The notes under the pieces: generated by a model | Told to the model about the DNA's origin: nothing | Seen by the model: only the letters and a program-made list of their open reading frames with translations | Databases searched by the model: none | Assembly: GCA_944382965.1 (NCBI GenBank) | Contig: CALWOA010000004.1 | Location: 62,001-126,000 of the forward strand | DNA length: 64,000 nucleotides | Source of the DNA: an uncultured Oscillospiraceae bacterium | GTDB taxonomy: Bacteria; Bacillota; Clostridia; Oscillospirales; Oscillospiraceae | Direction of reading: 5' to 3' | Part shown: positions 56,801 to 63,450 of the stretch, in pieces | Numbering within the stretch: position 1 is the first letter of the stretch | Layout of the letters: every line of letters starts with the position of its first letter | Made by a program: the position numbers and the translations under genes

Positions 56801-56952
56801 TGCTGATGCTAACGAAGATGAACTGGAATAGCGGCGACAGTATGTATAAAACACTTCCTGTAACATTGGACTTTGCAAAAGTTTTGTCGCGCATGTCGAA
56901 GCAAACAGAGGCTCTTTATGATCGAGCTTATGACTTCCGTTTCTTTATGTAA
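53887..56952 (+). CDS. Single-chain SIR2-APAZ-prokaryotic Argonaute (short pAgo defence protein)
   Basis: 1021 residues. The N-terminal SIR2 domain (about 15-295) shows the NAD-binding GSGAS (26-30) and GIPTG, TTNFDELVE with the candidate catalytic Asn142, KLHGDY with His186, and GYSGSDE (225-231). The middle (about 310-590) has no enzyme motif, ends in FGPLDY, and fits the APAZ region that pairs with short pAgos. The MID part (about 600-770) has HDAVK (His723, Lys727) and Gln738, in the place of the guide 5'-phosphate pocket. The PIWI part (780-1010) has IGVSYATS, RIVIHKTTPFTKEE, LLWTNG and KMNWNS, but the first catalytic Asp is Ser785, so target cleavage is not expected. In characterised SIR2-pAgo systems guide-directed target recognition activates NAD+ depletion and cell suicide. 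Here all parts are in one polypeptide. AT-rich compared with neighbours; GGGG ribosome site. Confidence 0.9.
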   Translation: MRLFTQAEFIRMFSVFPNGTFDFFLGSGASVQAGIPTGYSMTWAFKRDIYCTETGVNPGAMKDLQSEYTQTALQAYFDAQQDTPPKGDPLEYAYYFQRCHPTSAAREIYIQNKVRGVKPSVGHLCLASLIKTGRVTRVWTTNFDELVESGIKTLEPSFAFKIHSSANQKEAAFTADSTFPAVIKLHGDYRYDHILNTPEELQALESTMGLRFSEGLNGKGLVVIGYSGSDESIMSQLERAVENKSLRYGLIWMTRSTQLPPRVEQLMERACQVSEMSCVVQIDGFDDILFQLYSTLENKERIIEELGNPTNQKLTPLYFSGCQADSFVKTNAFISITYPMYRSFETDVTSWKQLRAITDSAQVPAALFSGKIYCFESDECIRAVFGDHVKSAIKTEHVSSVIQNRYDSIYTGLLYSLIEKSLTSNSAIKKLSKNTYYDVTCQEVFRSSYYVYDAIEIQLELINGKYYLNILPTVYLTGRTGKALPLEEKKTIVNSYMSSLYNQKYNEKLSSWNKKLISKDRKIVFQYNNFEIVFDGISVSSSGKQRNGKWPELKSHQYEEPSLQFSMDDRTKCTVNQLYGLTQFGPLDYSYAKPDTMPRTPIRLAVICPNEHVDSLIGHLNHLKTACAVVNNKEAFVKQYNGFENIFRRSLDVPTKEDTIRCLVYPEQQILRISRDSFVAMIKRGIDKFATNLLSTDLVVVYIPKSFNMFREDVPGAGDFNLHDAVKLYAMDKGVKVQFIEERSVRASDQCKVMWGLSTSIYAKANGILWQPSEVQENTAFIGVSYATSSSGINIGCSQLFDSTGAGMRMLMRKIVNPGFMGRNNPYMKADEARAMLGALRAQYYASTASTPLKRIVIHKTTPFTKEEIRGFTQAFEGIEDIELLQIQEMTPWRAVRFYTDFNKGSYPYPIKRGTVCELDSNSFLLWTNGSVMHDDINPRGNYYKGGRGIPTPLYVKRFYGKGSGDTIVKEVLMLTKMNWNSGDSMYKTLPVTLDFAKVLSRMSKQTEALYDRAYDFRFFM

Positions 56953-57165
56953 TCTAATGCTCCCTGTTTTTAATTTGTATAGTGGTCGTGCGTGTGGCTA
57001 CAGTAGCTTTAATATATTGAATATGCGCAGGCATAGAATCGCCCAAACCGCACTTTTATCGTTCACTATTACTGATTGATTTTTACTTCAAAGCTGAACC
57101 ACTGTCCCATAATAAATCGGTCATATGACTCGTACGTAGCATTTTACAGAGTACTTAAAGCATTC

Positions 57166-57201
57166 ATTATTAGGTGTGCAAAATTTTGCACACCTAATAA
57201 T
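57166..57201. terminator. Perfect 36-bp palindrome between pAgo and integrase genes
   Basis: An 18-bp arm (ATTATTAGGTGTGCAAAA) followed immediately by its exact complement, ending 2 bases before the integrase stop on the minus strand; TTCTATTTTT follows on the plus strand. It can terminate both converging transcripts. The 57-base-rich stretch from 56953 to 57165 holds no gene that I can see. Confidence 0.75.
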
Positions 57202-57202
57202 T

Positions 57203-58624
57203 CTATTTTTCTACTTTTATTCGTTCCTTCTCCGCCGCGATTTCCTGTTTCATTTCCTCGATCATGGCAGCAAGTTTTTCTTCACACTCCTCGCGGGTGT
57301 GTGCGTAGACATTTCGAGAAATCCGCTTTCCGTGGGCATCTCTGGGAGAGTATTTGCCCTCCCAGAGATGGTCATTTAACTGGTAGATGCCGCCGGTGCC
57401 GGATTTGCGGTGCTTGAACGGGGTTGGCTGGAAGTCCACCCTCTGGGCGTTGGCTCTTGCCTCCTCGGTGGGCATGGGCGTGTCGGTTTTCCCAATCTGA
57501 CAGTCAATTTTCACCGCCGCCTGCTGCTGCATCAGGTCGGTAACGTGGGAATAAATGTCCAGCGTAGTTGCCGATGATACGTGACCGATGATTGTGGACA
57601 AAGTCTTCACATCCATGCCATGCTCCAGCGCCATGGTCGCGAAAGTGTGTCTCAAATCATGAAAACGAACCACCTTACACTCCGCCCGTTTCAGCGTCTG
57701 CTGCATCCTCCGGCGCACGAAATTCTGGGTCAAAGGGGCGTCCTCCTTCGCCGGGGATGGGAATATCCAGCGGGAAGTCACGGTCTGCTGATACGCTTTC
57801 AGCACCTCCAGCAGGGCAGGCGGCAGAATCACGGTACGGATAGAGGACTTGGTTTTCAGCTCGGTGATTTGCAGCTTTCCGCCGAGATAGCACATGGATT
57901 TGTCGATCCGCAGCTCCCCGGTTCTGAAATTCAGGTCGGTCCATTGCAGCGCCAGAATCTCCCCCAGCCGCATTCCCGTGCCCAGCTCCAGCAGGAACAA
58001 TTCATAGTATCCGTCCTGCCTTGCCTGTATCAGAAACCGCTGCATTTCCTCCTGGGTCAGCACCTGCATCTCCCGGCTCTTCTTGGGCGGCAGCTTGCAG
58101 CCGATGGCAGGGTTGGTTCGGATCAGCCCCTCCTGCACCGCTTTTTCCAGTGCCGAGCGGCAGCTTGCGTGGCACACCCGCACCATGCGGTCGGAAAGTC
58201 CCGGGCCAAACTGCTCCACCCGGATCAGCCGTCCGCTGGTTTTCAGCCTGGCATAGAACTGCTGCAAATCGTTCTGGGTCAGCTTGTTCAGCGGGATCTG
58301 TCCCAGTTCCGGGATGATGTGTTTGTAGATCCGGTCGGCGTAACCCTCCTGTGTTCTGGGGCTGATTTGGGGCTTGCAGTAGGTCTCATACCAGAACGCC
58401 ATCCACTCCCCGAAGGGCATATCCTCCCGGCACTTGCGGATGGGCGGCGCGTATTCCTCCCGCAGCTTGTTCAGCTTATCCAGACATTCCGTCCGGGTTT
58501 TGCCCAGTACGCTTTTCGTTTTCGGCAGGCCGTTATCGTCGTACCCGATGACAACCCGGCCCTCCCAGCGCCCATCCTTCCGTTTTCTAAGAGTCCCGGA
58601 ACCGCTTTTTCTTTTCTTTGCCAT
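57203..58624 (-). CDS. Tyrosine recombinase (integrase) with extra C-terminal arm-binding-like domain
   Basis: 473 residues. N-terminal AP2-like arm-binding domain (8-58, GSGTLRKRKDGRWEGRV), SAM-like core-binding domain (70-175), catalytic domain with Arg219 (TGMRLGE), His322 and Arg325 (HDLRH), His348 and Tyr358 (TLDIYSH), all intact. Unusually, residues 408-460 (GTGGIYQLNDHLWEGKYSPRDAHGKR in two pieces, AHTREECEEKL) repeat the plan of the N-terminal domain. It lies 9 bases after a second integrase gene, in the same operon, and its 3' end faces the pAgo gene. Confidence 0.93.
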   Translation of the reverse strand: MAKKRKSGSGTLRKRKDGRWEGRVVIGYDDNGLPKTKSVLGKTRTECLDKLNKLREEYAPPIRKCREDMPFGEWMAFWYETYCKPQISPRTQEGYADRIYKHIIPELGQIPLNKLTQNDLQQFYARLKTSGRLIRVEQFGPGLSDRMVRVCHASCRSALEKAVQEGLIRTNPAIGCKLPPKKSREMQVLTQEEMQRFLIQARQDGYYELFLLELGTGMRLGEILALQWTDLNFRTGELRIDKSMCYLGGKLQITELKTKSSIRTVILPPALLEVLKAYQQTVTSRWIFPSPAKEDAPLTQNFVRRRMQQTLKRAECKVVRFHDLRHTFATMALEHGMDVKTLSTIIGHVSSATTLDIYSHVTDLMQQQAAVKIDCQIGKTDTPMPTEEARANAQRVDFQPTPFKHRKSGTGGIYQLNDHLWEGKYSPRDAHGKRISRNVYAHTREECEEKLAAMIEEMKQEIAAEKERIKVEK

Positions 58625-58633
58625 GGCGTTACC

Positions 58634-59785
58634 TCACATAATCTCGTCCAGGAATCCGCCCACAACCCCCGACGCTTTGCGGTGCATGTCCGTGGTCATG
58701 TGGGTGTAGGTGTCCAGCGTGAAGGATGCGTTGGTGTGTCCCAAAATCCCTGACAGGGTTTTGGCATCCACGCCGCTGTTCAGGGCATGGGTCGCGAACG
58801 TATGTCTCAAATCGTGGAAACGAATGAGGGGAAGCTCCGCGTTTTTCAGCAGGGTTTTCAGGTGCCGGTATGCGCTGGACGGATTCATGGGCAGCTCCGG
58901 CACCGTGGGATTGTGGAAAATCCACTCGCTGTAGGATTTCTTTTTCCGCTGTTTCAGGATTTCCGCTGTGCTGGGCGGCAGGAGAATGGTTCTTGCGCCG
59001 GATTCCGTTTTGGTTTCTCCCACCCGGATGCCGCCGCCCTTTCGGTTGCTCACCGAGCGGTGGATATGGAGCCTGCCGGTCTTGTCATCGAAGTCCTGCC
59101 ACTTGAGACCGCAGATTTCTCCCCGGCGCATTCCTGTGGTCAGCTCCGTGTAGAAGAAGTCAAACCACAGCGGATCCTGCTTCAGCGCTTCCATGAATTT
59201 TTCCAGCTGCTCCTCCGTCAGAATCTGCTTGGGCGCGTAATTCACCTTGGGAATGATGGTGCCCTCTGTGGGATTTTTCGGGATCAGCCGTTCCCGCACC
59301 GCCGCGTCCATGGCCTCGTGAAGCATCATGTGAACGCGGCGGATAAAGCTGTCGGACAGGGCATTCCCTTTCTCATAATGCTCGTTCACCCGCCCATTCT
59401 CCCGGAGCCAGTTGTACATTTTCTGGATGTCAGCGGTGGTGATGGAGCCGATTTTCTCGTCCCCCAGCAGGGGCTTGATGTGGTGCTCCGTTATGCTTTT
59501 ATAGCTGTTCAGGGTGCTCTCCCGGACGGTCAGGGTCATGTAATCTGCCAGCCATTTATCCAGCCACTGCCCCAGCGTCATACCGGATTCTTCCGTCAGC
59601 TCCACGTCCCGATATTCCTCCATCCGGCTGTGGAGTTTTTTCAGAAGCTCCCCCTGGGTTTTGGCAAACACCGAGCGGAAGATGGGGCTGCCGTCCGCCT
59701 TGTGTCCCACCACGATTCTGCCCTCCCAGCGTCCGTCGCTGCGCTTGCGCACCAGCCCGTCACCTGCGGGTCTTCGTTTTGCCAT
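58634..59785 (-). CDS. Tyrosine recombinase (integrase)
   Basis: 383 residues. AP2-like N-terminal domain (9-58, GDGLVRKRSDGRWEGRI), core-binding domain (68-172), catalytic residues Arg220 (TGMRRGE), His324/Arg327 (HDLRH), His350, Tyr360 (TLDTYTH). Ends at residue 383 without the extra domain of its neighbour. Both start MAK-R and share the same plan, so they are paralogues that may act together. GGGGAGGG precedes the ATG. First gene of the two-integrase operon. Confidence 0.94.
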   Translation of the reverse strand: MAKRRPAGDGLVRKRSDGRWEGRIVVGHKADGSPIFRSVFAKTQGELLKKLHSRMEEYRDVELTEESGMTLGQWLDKWLADYMTLTVRESTLNSYKSITEHHIKPLLGDEKIGSITTADIQKMYNWLRENGRVNEHYEKGNALSDSFIRRVHMMLHEAMDAAVRERLIPKNPTEGTIIPKVNYAPKQILTEEQLEKFMEALKQDPLWFDFFYTELTTGMRRGEICGLKWQDFDDKTGRLHIHRSVSNRKGGGIRVGETKTESGARTILLPPSTAEILKQRKKKSYSEWIFHNPTVPELPMNPSSAYRHLKTLLKNAELPLIRFHDLRHTFATHALNSGVDAKTLSGILGHTNASFTLDTYTHMTTDMHRKASGVVGGFLDEIM

Positions 59786-60405
59786 ATGTATCCCTCCCCT
59801 GTATCAGTTCACAACACTATCACAGAAGCAGGGCGATAGCTATTCACAATATCCAACAATTTTCCTCCTTTTCAATTTGGTTGGTTTTTTGAGATTTTCT
59901 GAGGGAAAATGGCACCGACCCAGTCCGTGACCCACATGGAAACGTTGCGGCTCTAAGGGAATTCGGTTCTACGGCACCTATCACGACCCACAGCCCCGTT
60001 TACCGACGCCTATTGGAATTTCGTCCTTTTGTTATGGAAACGGCTTGTATTCCCGGTAAACCCCCGTTTTCTTGGCGGGCATTGCCCGACAATGTCACAT
60101 GCCAGATAGGCGTTGACGCCTATCCTTTCTCCTGCTTGATTTTCGACCCTGCGGTTCTGCGCCCATCTGCCGTCCGATTCCCAAATCCGCAAATCCGGGT
60201 ATTCCTAACTTTTTCCGGAAAATGCCCCGGCATGGAGATACCGGGGCATCGGGTCTGTCTGCGGGTGCGTCAGTGTCCGGCTCGTCATTCAGGCTCTGTG
60301 GCGCTCAAACCGGCGCGTAACCGGCGATTATTTCGGCAAAACCCGGCGGGGTGGTATCCCAGCCCTACCGGAGAGGAAAACCGGAAACACCCCCGCACAA
60401 TCGGC
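59786..60405. other. Palindrome-rich non-coding spacer of the integrative element
   Basis: 620 bases without a credible gene. It contains perfect or near-perfect inverted repeats: CGGGCATTGCCCG (60076-60088), GATAGGCGT-TG-ACGCCTATC (60105-60124) with an extra ACGCCTAT half site at about 60005-60012, and TGCCCCGG/CCGGGGCA (about 60223-60249). The candidate att copy 59943-59955 is also here. Possible roles are operator sites, recombination control or transfer/replication origin; none is proven. Confidence 0.5.
59943..59955 (+). repeat. Imperfect direct repeat, right copy (candidate att)
   Basis: CGTTGCGGCTCTA, 158 bases upstream of the integrase start, matching 52641-52653 with one mismatch. 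The two copies enclose tRNA-Pro, the pAgo gene and both integrases. Confidence 0.35.
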
Positions 60406-60804
60406 TCAAAGCGGGGCAAGCTTTTTAAGCCGTGCTATCTCGTTGGCTTTTGCCTGTTGTTCCACGAAATATTCCTTCGCTTCCTGAATGGGCCGGATGG
60501 TATACAACAGGCTCCCGTTGCGCTTGGTCCCGTCCTTCAGCGTCACCGTAGTCGGCTCCGTGTAGATGAGCCGCTTTTCCACCAGACTGTCCACATGCTT
60601 CTTCACCGTATTGCGGCTCATGCCCACGGCCTCCCCGATGGTTCGGTAGCTGGGGTAGCACTGGTAGGTTTCCCGGTTCTCGCTTTTCAGCAGGAACGAA
60701 TACACCGCCAGCTCTCCCGGCGTCAGTCCCAGCTGAAAAATTTCATTGGGCAGCGGGAAGTAGTTTCGGATGGCATCCCGGCTTGGATAGCGGCTGTACT
60801 TCAT
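60406..60804 (-). CDS. Helix-turn-helix protein of the integrative element
   Basis: 132 residues. A winged-helix region (about 24-90) includes LGLTPGELAVYSFLLKSENRETY, YPSYRTIGEAVGMSRNTVKKHV and LVEKRLIY, as in the HTH_36/replication-initiator-like regulators that accompany excisionase genes in clostridial elements. The basic C-terminus (NEIARLKKL) has no motif. The start overlaps the excisionase gene by 4 bases. Confidence 0.82.
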   Translation of the reverse strand: MKYSRYPSRDAIRNYFPLPNEIFQLGLTPGELAVYSFLLKSENRETYQCYPSYRTIGEAVGMSRNTVKKHVDSLVEKRLIYTEPTTVTLKDGTKRNGSLLYTIRPIQEAKEYFVEQQAKANEIARLKKLAPL

Positions 60805-61004
60805 TGGCCCATCCGCTCCTTTACCCAGTTTTGGAAGTCCGCCTTCGGAACCACCAGCCGGCTGCCGATCCGCAGAGCGGGGAACCCTTTTTCGTGCATC
60901 AGCTCATAGGCCGAGGAATTCGATACTCCCAGGAGCTGCGCCACCATTCTGGCATTCAGAAACAGCGGCAGTTCGTCGTAGCTTTTGTAGATAGATTCGT
61001 TCAT
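60801..61004 (-). CDS. Excisionase-family DNA-binding protein
   Basis: 67 residues with the MerR-like excisionase fold: LFLNARMVAQLLGVSNSSAYELMHEKGFPALRIGSRLVVPKADFQNWV (in consecutive stretches). Such proteins direct the integrase toward excision. GGAGGGTG precedes the ATG. Position upstream of the HTH and integrase genes, same strand, supports an integrative element module. Confidence 0.88.
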   Translation of the reverse strand: MNESIYKSYDELPLFLNARMVAQLLGVSNSSAYELMHEKGFPALRIGSRLVVPKADFQNWVKERMGQ

Positions 61005-61114
61005 TCACCCTCCATGGTTTCTGGTCGCGATGGTTGATAACTGCCTCCATGTTCATCAGCTCCTTCGTTTTTTAGAATAGGTGCAGAGCGCGTCATAGCC
61101 CGGAAGCAAAAATC

Positions 61115-61184
61115 CCCGTACAGCCAAACAGCGCAAAGCTCCACCCTCTGTTCGGGCGGCTGCTTTTGCGCGGTGCTGTACGGG
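61115..61184. other. 70-base two-step stem-loop upstream of the excisionase gene
   Basis: CCCGTACAGC (61115-61124) pairs with GCTGTACGGG (61175-61184), and inside it GCGCAAAGC (61131-61139) pairs with GCTTTTGCGC (61162-61171). No T-run follows on either strand, so a terminator is unlikely. The rest of 61005-61382 holds only an overlapping short frame (see findings) and no clear promoter. Confidence 0.6.
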
Positions 61185-61382
61185 ATTATGTATCAGGGTT
61201 TCCTGCAATCGACTTCACTTCCTATATTGGGTTTGGGCGCTCTGCTCCACCTGAATTGTAACATGTCTCGAATTTTTCTCTTAGAGAATTCTGTCGATGG
61301 CAAAAATTATTTCGAAAACAGGACTTGCTTTTTTCCGCAACCAGAGGTAACATCACACAAACTTTTTCAGGAGGTGTTCCCT

Positions 61383-61679
61383 TTGACCGACTACCTATCC
61401 GCCCTGCGCCGCCGCATGGAAACCCATCCCCTAAATCTGGGGGACGCGGATTCCGTTCTCACCATGCTCTACGAAGCCTACAGCGACTGCAACCCCATGG
61501 TGGACGCACAGATCAAGGCTGGTTTTTACGAGCTGTACCAGCTGATGAACGGGGCACCACTGGAGAAGATGGACGAGATCATCAACCCGGTGTGCTTCCT
61601 CTGCCGGGAGCACGAGCGGTCAGGGTTTGTACATGGGGTGCGGATCGGAATACTGCTGGCGCGGGAGCTGGCAGAATAG
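61383..61679 (+). CDS. Small conserved hypothetical protein (TTG start)
   Basis: 98 residues starting at TTG 61383, 5 bases after AGGAGGTG; the frame further upstream has no ribosome site and an unnatural composition. The sequence is helical and soluble with ADSVLTMLYEAYSDCNPMVD, YELYQLMNGAPLEKMDEI and CFLCREHERSGFVHGVRIGILLARELAE. This resembles small proteins common in Oscillospiraceae mobile regions, but I cannot name a family. A terminator hairpin follows. Confidence 0.7.
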   Translation: MTDYLSALRRRMETHPLNLGDADSVLTMLYEAYSDCNPMVDAQIKAGFYELYQLMNGAPLEKMDEIINPVCFLCREHERSGFVHGVRIGILLARELAE

Positions 61680-61684
61680 AAATT

Positions 61685-61711
61685 GACCAGGAGCCGTTGC
61701 GGTTCCTGGTC
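61685..61711. terminator. Hairpin between convergent genes
   Basis: Stem GACCAGGAGCCG/CGGTTCCTGGTC (one G-T pair) with a TTG loop. Weak T-run, between convergent genes. Confidence 0.65.
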
Positions 61712-61715
61712 TTGC

Positions 61716-62276
61716 TTATTTTGTCAGGTACGCATAGAGTCCCTCGGCAAAGGCACGGTGTCCTGCTTCCGTGAAATGGACGCCATCGAATGTAAGCTCC
61801 ACATTCCACTGCCCGGCATTCACGAAGGCGATGTCCAGCTTTTGAGACAGGACTTGATACGCTTCTGCCAGTTTCACGGATTCCGCGATCAGGTTTTCTT
61901 CCGTAACCCACGCGCCCCGTTTCATGGGCGGCGGGGCAATCAGCAGAATCTCTCTGCATTTAGGCTGGATGTACCGCAGGAATGCTTCCATGCGGGAACA
62001 GGCTTCCGCGGCGGAATAGCCCCGGAGCAGATCGTTGGTGCCCAGCATAATTGCAAAGGCATCCGGTGGATTCTGTATCAGCAGTTCCCCGGCTCGCTGA
62101 TACTGGAACGGGCGGCTGGGAATCTCCCGACCATTCTGTCCCTCGTTCTGGATCGTCCATCCAGTTTTATGGGCCAGAATATCCACCCACCGACATTCCG
62201 CTGGGTAGCGGTCACCGAGAAGGCCCCTTGGGTCATAGCCGTAGGTGTTGGACTCTCCGTAGCACAACATTCTCAT
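61716..62276 (-). CDS. SGNH/GDSL-type hydrolase
   Basis: 186 residues. Block I appears as CYGESNTYGYDP (Ser in GESN, near residue 9), block III as IMLGTNDLL (about 76-84), block V as FDGVHFTEAGHRAFA with the catalytic Asp and His near the C-terminus. Members are esterases or carbohydrate deacetylases, and the GESNTYGYDP type is often annotated arylesterase or lysophospholipase-like. The start overlaps the DUF2200 gene by 4 bases. Confidence 0.9.
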   Translation of the reverse strand: MRMLCYGESNTYGYDPRGLLGDRYPAECRWVDILAHKTGWTIQNEGQNGREIPSRPFQYQRAGELLIQNPPDAFAIMLGTNDLLRGYSAAEACSRMEAFLRYIQPKCREILLIAPPPMKRGAWVTEENLIAESVKLAEAYQVLSQKLDIAFVNAGQWNVELTFDGVHFTEAGHRAFAEGLYAYLTK

Positions 62277-62623
62277 ACTCTCAATACCTTCTCCATAGGT
62301 TTTCCCTTAGCCAGTTCGTCCACCAGCTTGTCAAGATACCGAATCTCCCGCATCAGCGGGTCTTCAATGGTCTCCACCTTCACGCCGCAGATGGAGCCTT
62401 TGATCTGCTTTCGCGCGGGGTTCAGCGCCGGGGCGTTGCGGAAGAAGTCGCCGTAGGTGATATCCGAAACCATCAGTTCTTCCAGTTGCTCCCGACTGTA
62501 GCCCGTCAGCCATGCGGTGACTTTCTGCACCTCGTCACGGGTACGCCCTTTCCGCTCCGCCTTGGCGATCAGCATGGGGTACACCTTGGCAAAGGACATA
62601 GCAAATACTTTTTCGTTGGTCAT
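62273..62623 (-). CDS. DUF2200 family protein
   Basis: 116 residues from the ATG at 62623 (AAGGAGACGG upstream). It has KVFAMSFAKVYPMLIAKAERKGRTRDEVQKVTAWLTGYS in consecutive stretches, MVSDITYGDFFRNAPALNPAR and IKGSICGVKVETIEDPLMREIRYLDKLVDELAKGK, the full-length DUF2200 pattern. Function unknown; these are small soluble proteins often near acetyltransferases and hydrolases. Confidence 0.88.
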   Translation of the reverse strand: MTNEKVFAMSFAKVYPMLIAKAERKGRTRDEVQKVTAWLTGYSREQLEELMVSDITYGDFFRNAPALNPARKQIKGSICGVKVETIEDPLMREIRYLDKLVDELAKGKPMEKVLRV

Positions 62624-62636
62624 TTCCGTCTCCTTA

Positions 62637-63446
62637 TCAGAAAGCGTCCAAAAAGTCCAGAACCGTCTGGTTAAAATCCCCGGCTTCTTCGTACAGGCCG
62701 TGGCCCAGCCGGTCATACATCCGAAGCTGCGCGCCGGGGATTTCTGCCGCGATCTCTCGGGATGCGTCGCCACCCAGAACTTTGTCCTTCCCGCCGCCGA
62801 TGACAAGCGTTTGTGCCCGAATCTGGTGCAGATTTTCGAAGGCGCTGTGCTTCAGACAGGCCTCCGCCTGAATGAAAAACCGTTCGTATGACTTTGGCTT
62901 TGTCAGCTTACCCATGATGGGAACCAGCCACCTATTTTTGCGGTAATACTCCTCCGAATAGATCCGCCGCACATTGCTGTCCATGAAAGCGGTATGGTCG
63001 CCCCGTTTGGCGCAGGACACCCATTCGTCAATGGAGGCTTCCAGAATCGGATTGGGTCTGGCGGATGTAACGGTCAAAATCAGCTTGCCCACCATTTCCG
63101 GGTAGCTGATGGCAAGGTGCTGGGCAATCATTCCGCCCATGGAAACCCCCAGCACATCCGCCTTTTGGATGCCAAGCTGCTCCATAGCTGCCGCCTGATC
63201 CGCCGCCATTTCCTTTGTGGTATAGCCTTCGGGCAGCGCATTCTTCCGGCTGAACGCATAGACCGTGAATTCTTTGGCAAACACCCGGTAGGTAAACGCC
63301 ATGGGCAGCGCCGTGCCTTTCACAGAACGCAGGCCGTCCCCCAAGCCGGGAAGCATCACAAGGATTCTCTCGCCGGTACCAAAGCGGATATAGTCCATTT
63401 CCGAACCGCCGATCTTTAAAGTACCGTTTTTCGCGTTGTACAGCAT
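62637..63446 (-). CDS. Alpha/beta-fold hydrolase
   Basis: 269 residues from the ATG at 63446 (AAGAGGTG upstream). Oxyanion-hole region VMLPGLGDGLRS, nucleophile elbow GVSMGGMIAQ (Ser near residue 101), acid in GGGKDKVLGG (near 217), His in RLGHGLYEE (near 250). No signal peptide, so cytoplasmic. Substrate unknown. It lies 13 bases upstream of the DUF2200 gene and 4 bases after the DUF5655 gene, in one operon. Confidence 0.9.
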   Translation of the reverse strand: MLYNAKNGTLKIGGSEMDYIRFGTGERILVMLPGLGDGLRSVKGTALPMAFTYRVFAKEFTVYAFSRKNALPEGYTTKEMAADQAAAMEQLGIQKADVLGVSMGGMIAQHLAISYPEMVGKLILTVTSARPNPILEASIDEWVSCAKRGDHTAFMDSNVRRIYSEEYYRKNRWLVPIMGKLTKPKSYERFFIQAEACLKHSAFENLHQIRAQTLVIGGGKDKVLGGDASREIAAEIPGAQLRMYDRLGHGLYEEAGDFNQTVLDFLDAF

Positions 63447-63450
63447 AGTA

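Noticed and set aside
56953-57165. A small gene downstream of the pAgo gene as a possible partner
   Set aside because: Open frames here are short, lack ribosome sites and overlap the pAgo 3' end or the palindrome.
59786-60405. CRISPR-like array near the defence gene
   Set aside because: The repeats here are isolated inverted repeats of different sequence, not regularly spaced direct repeats. No cas gene is present.
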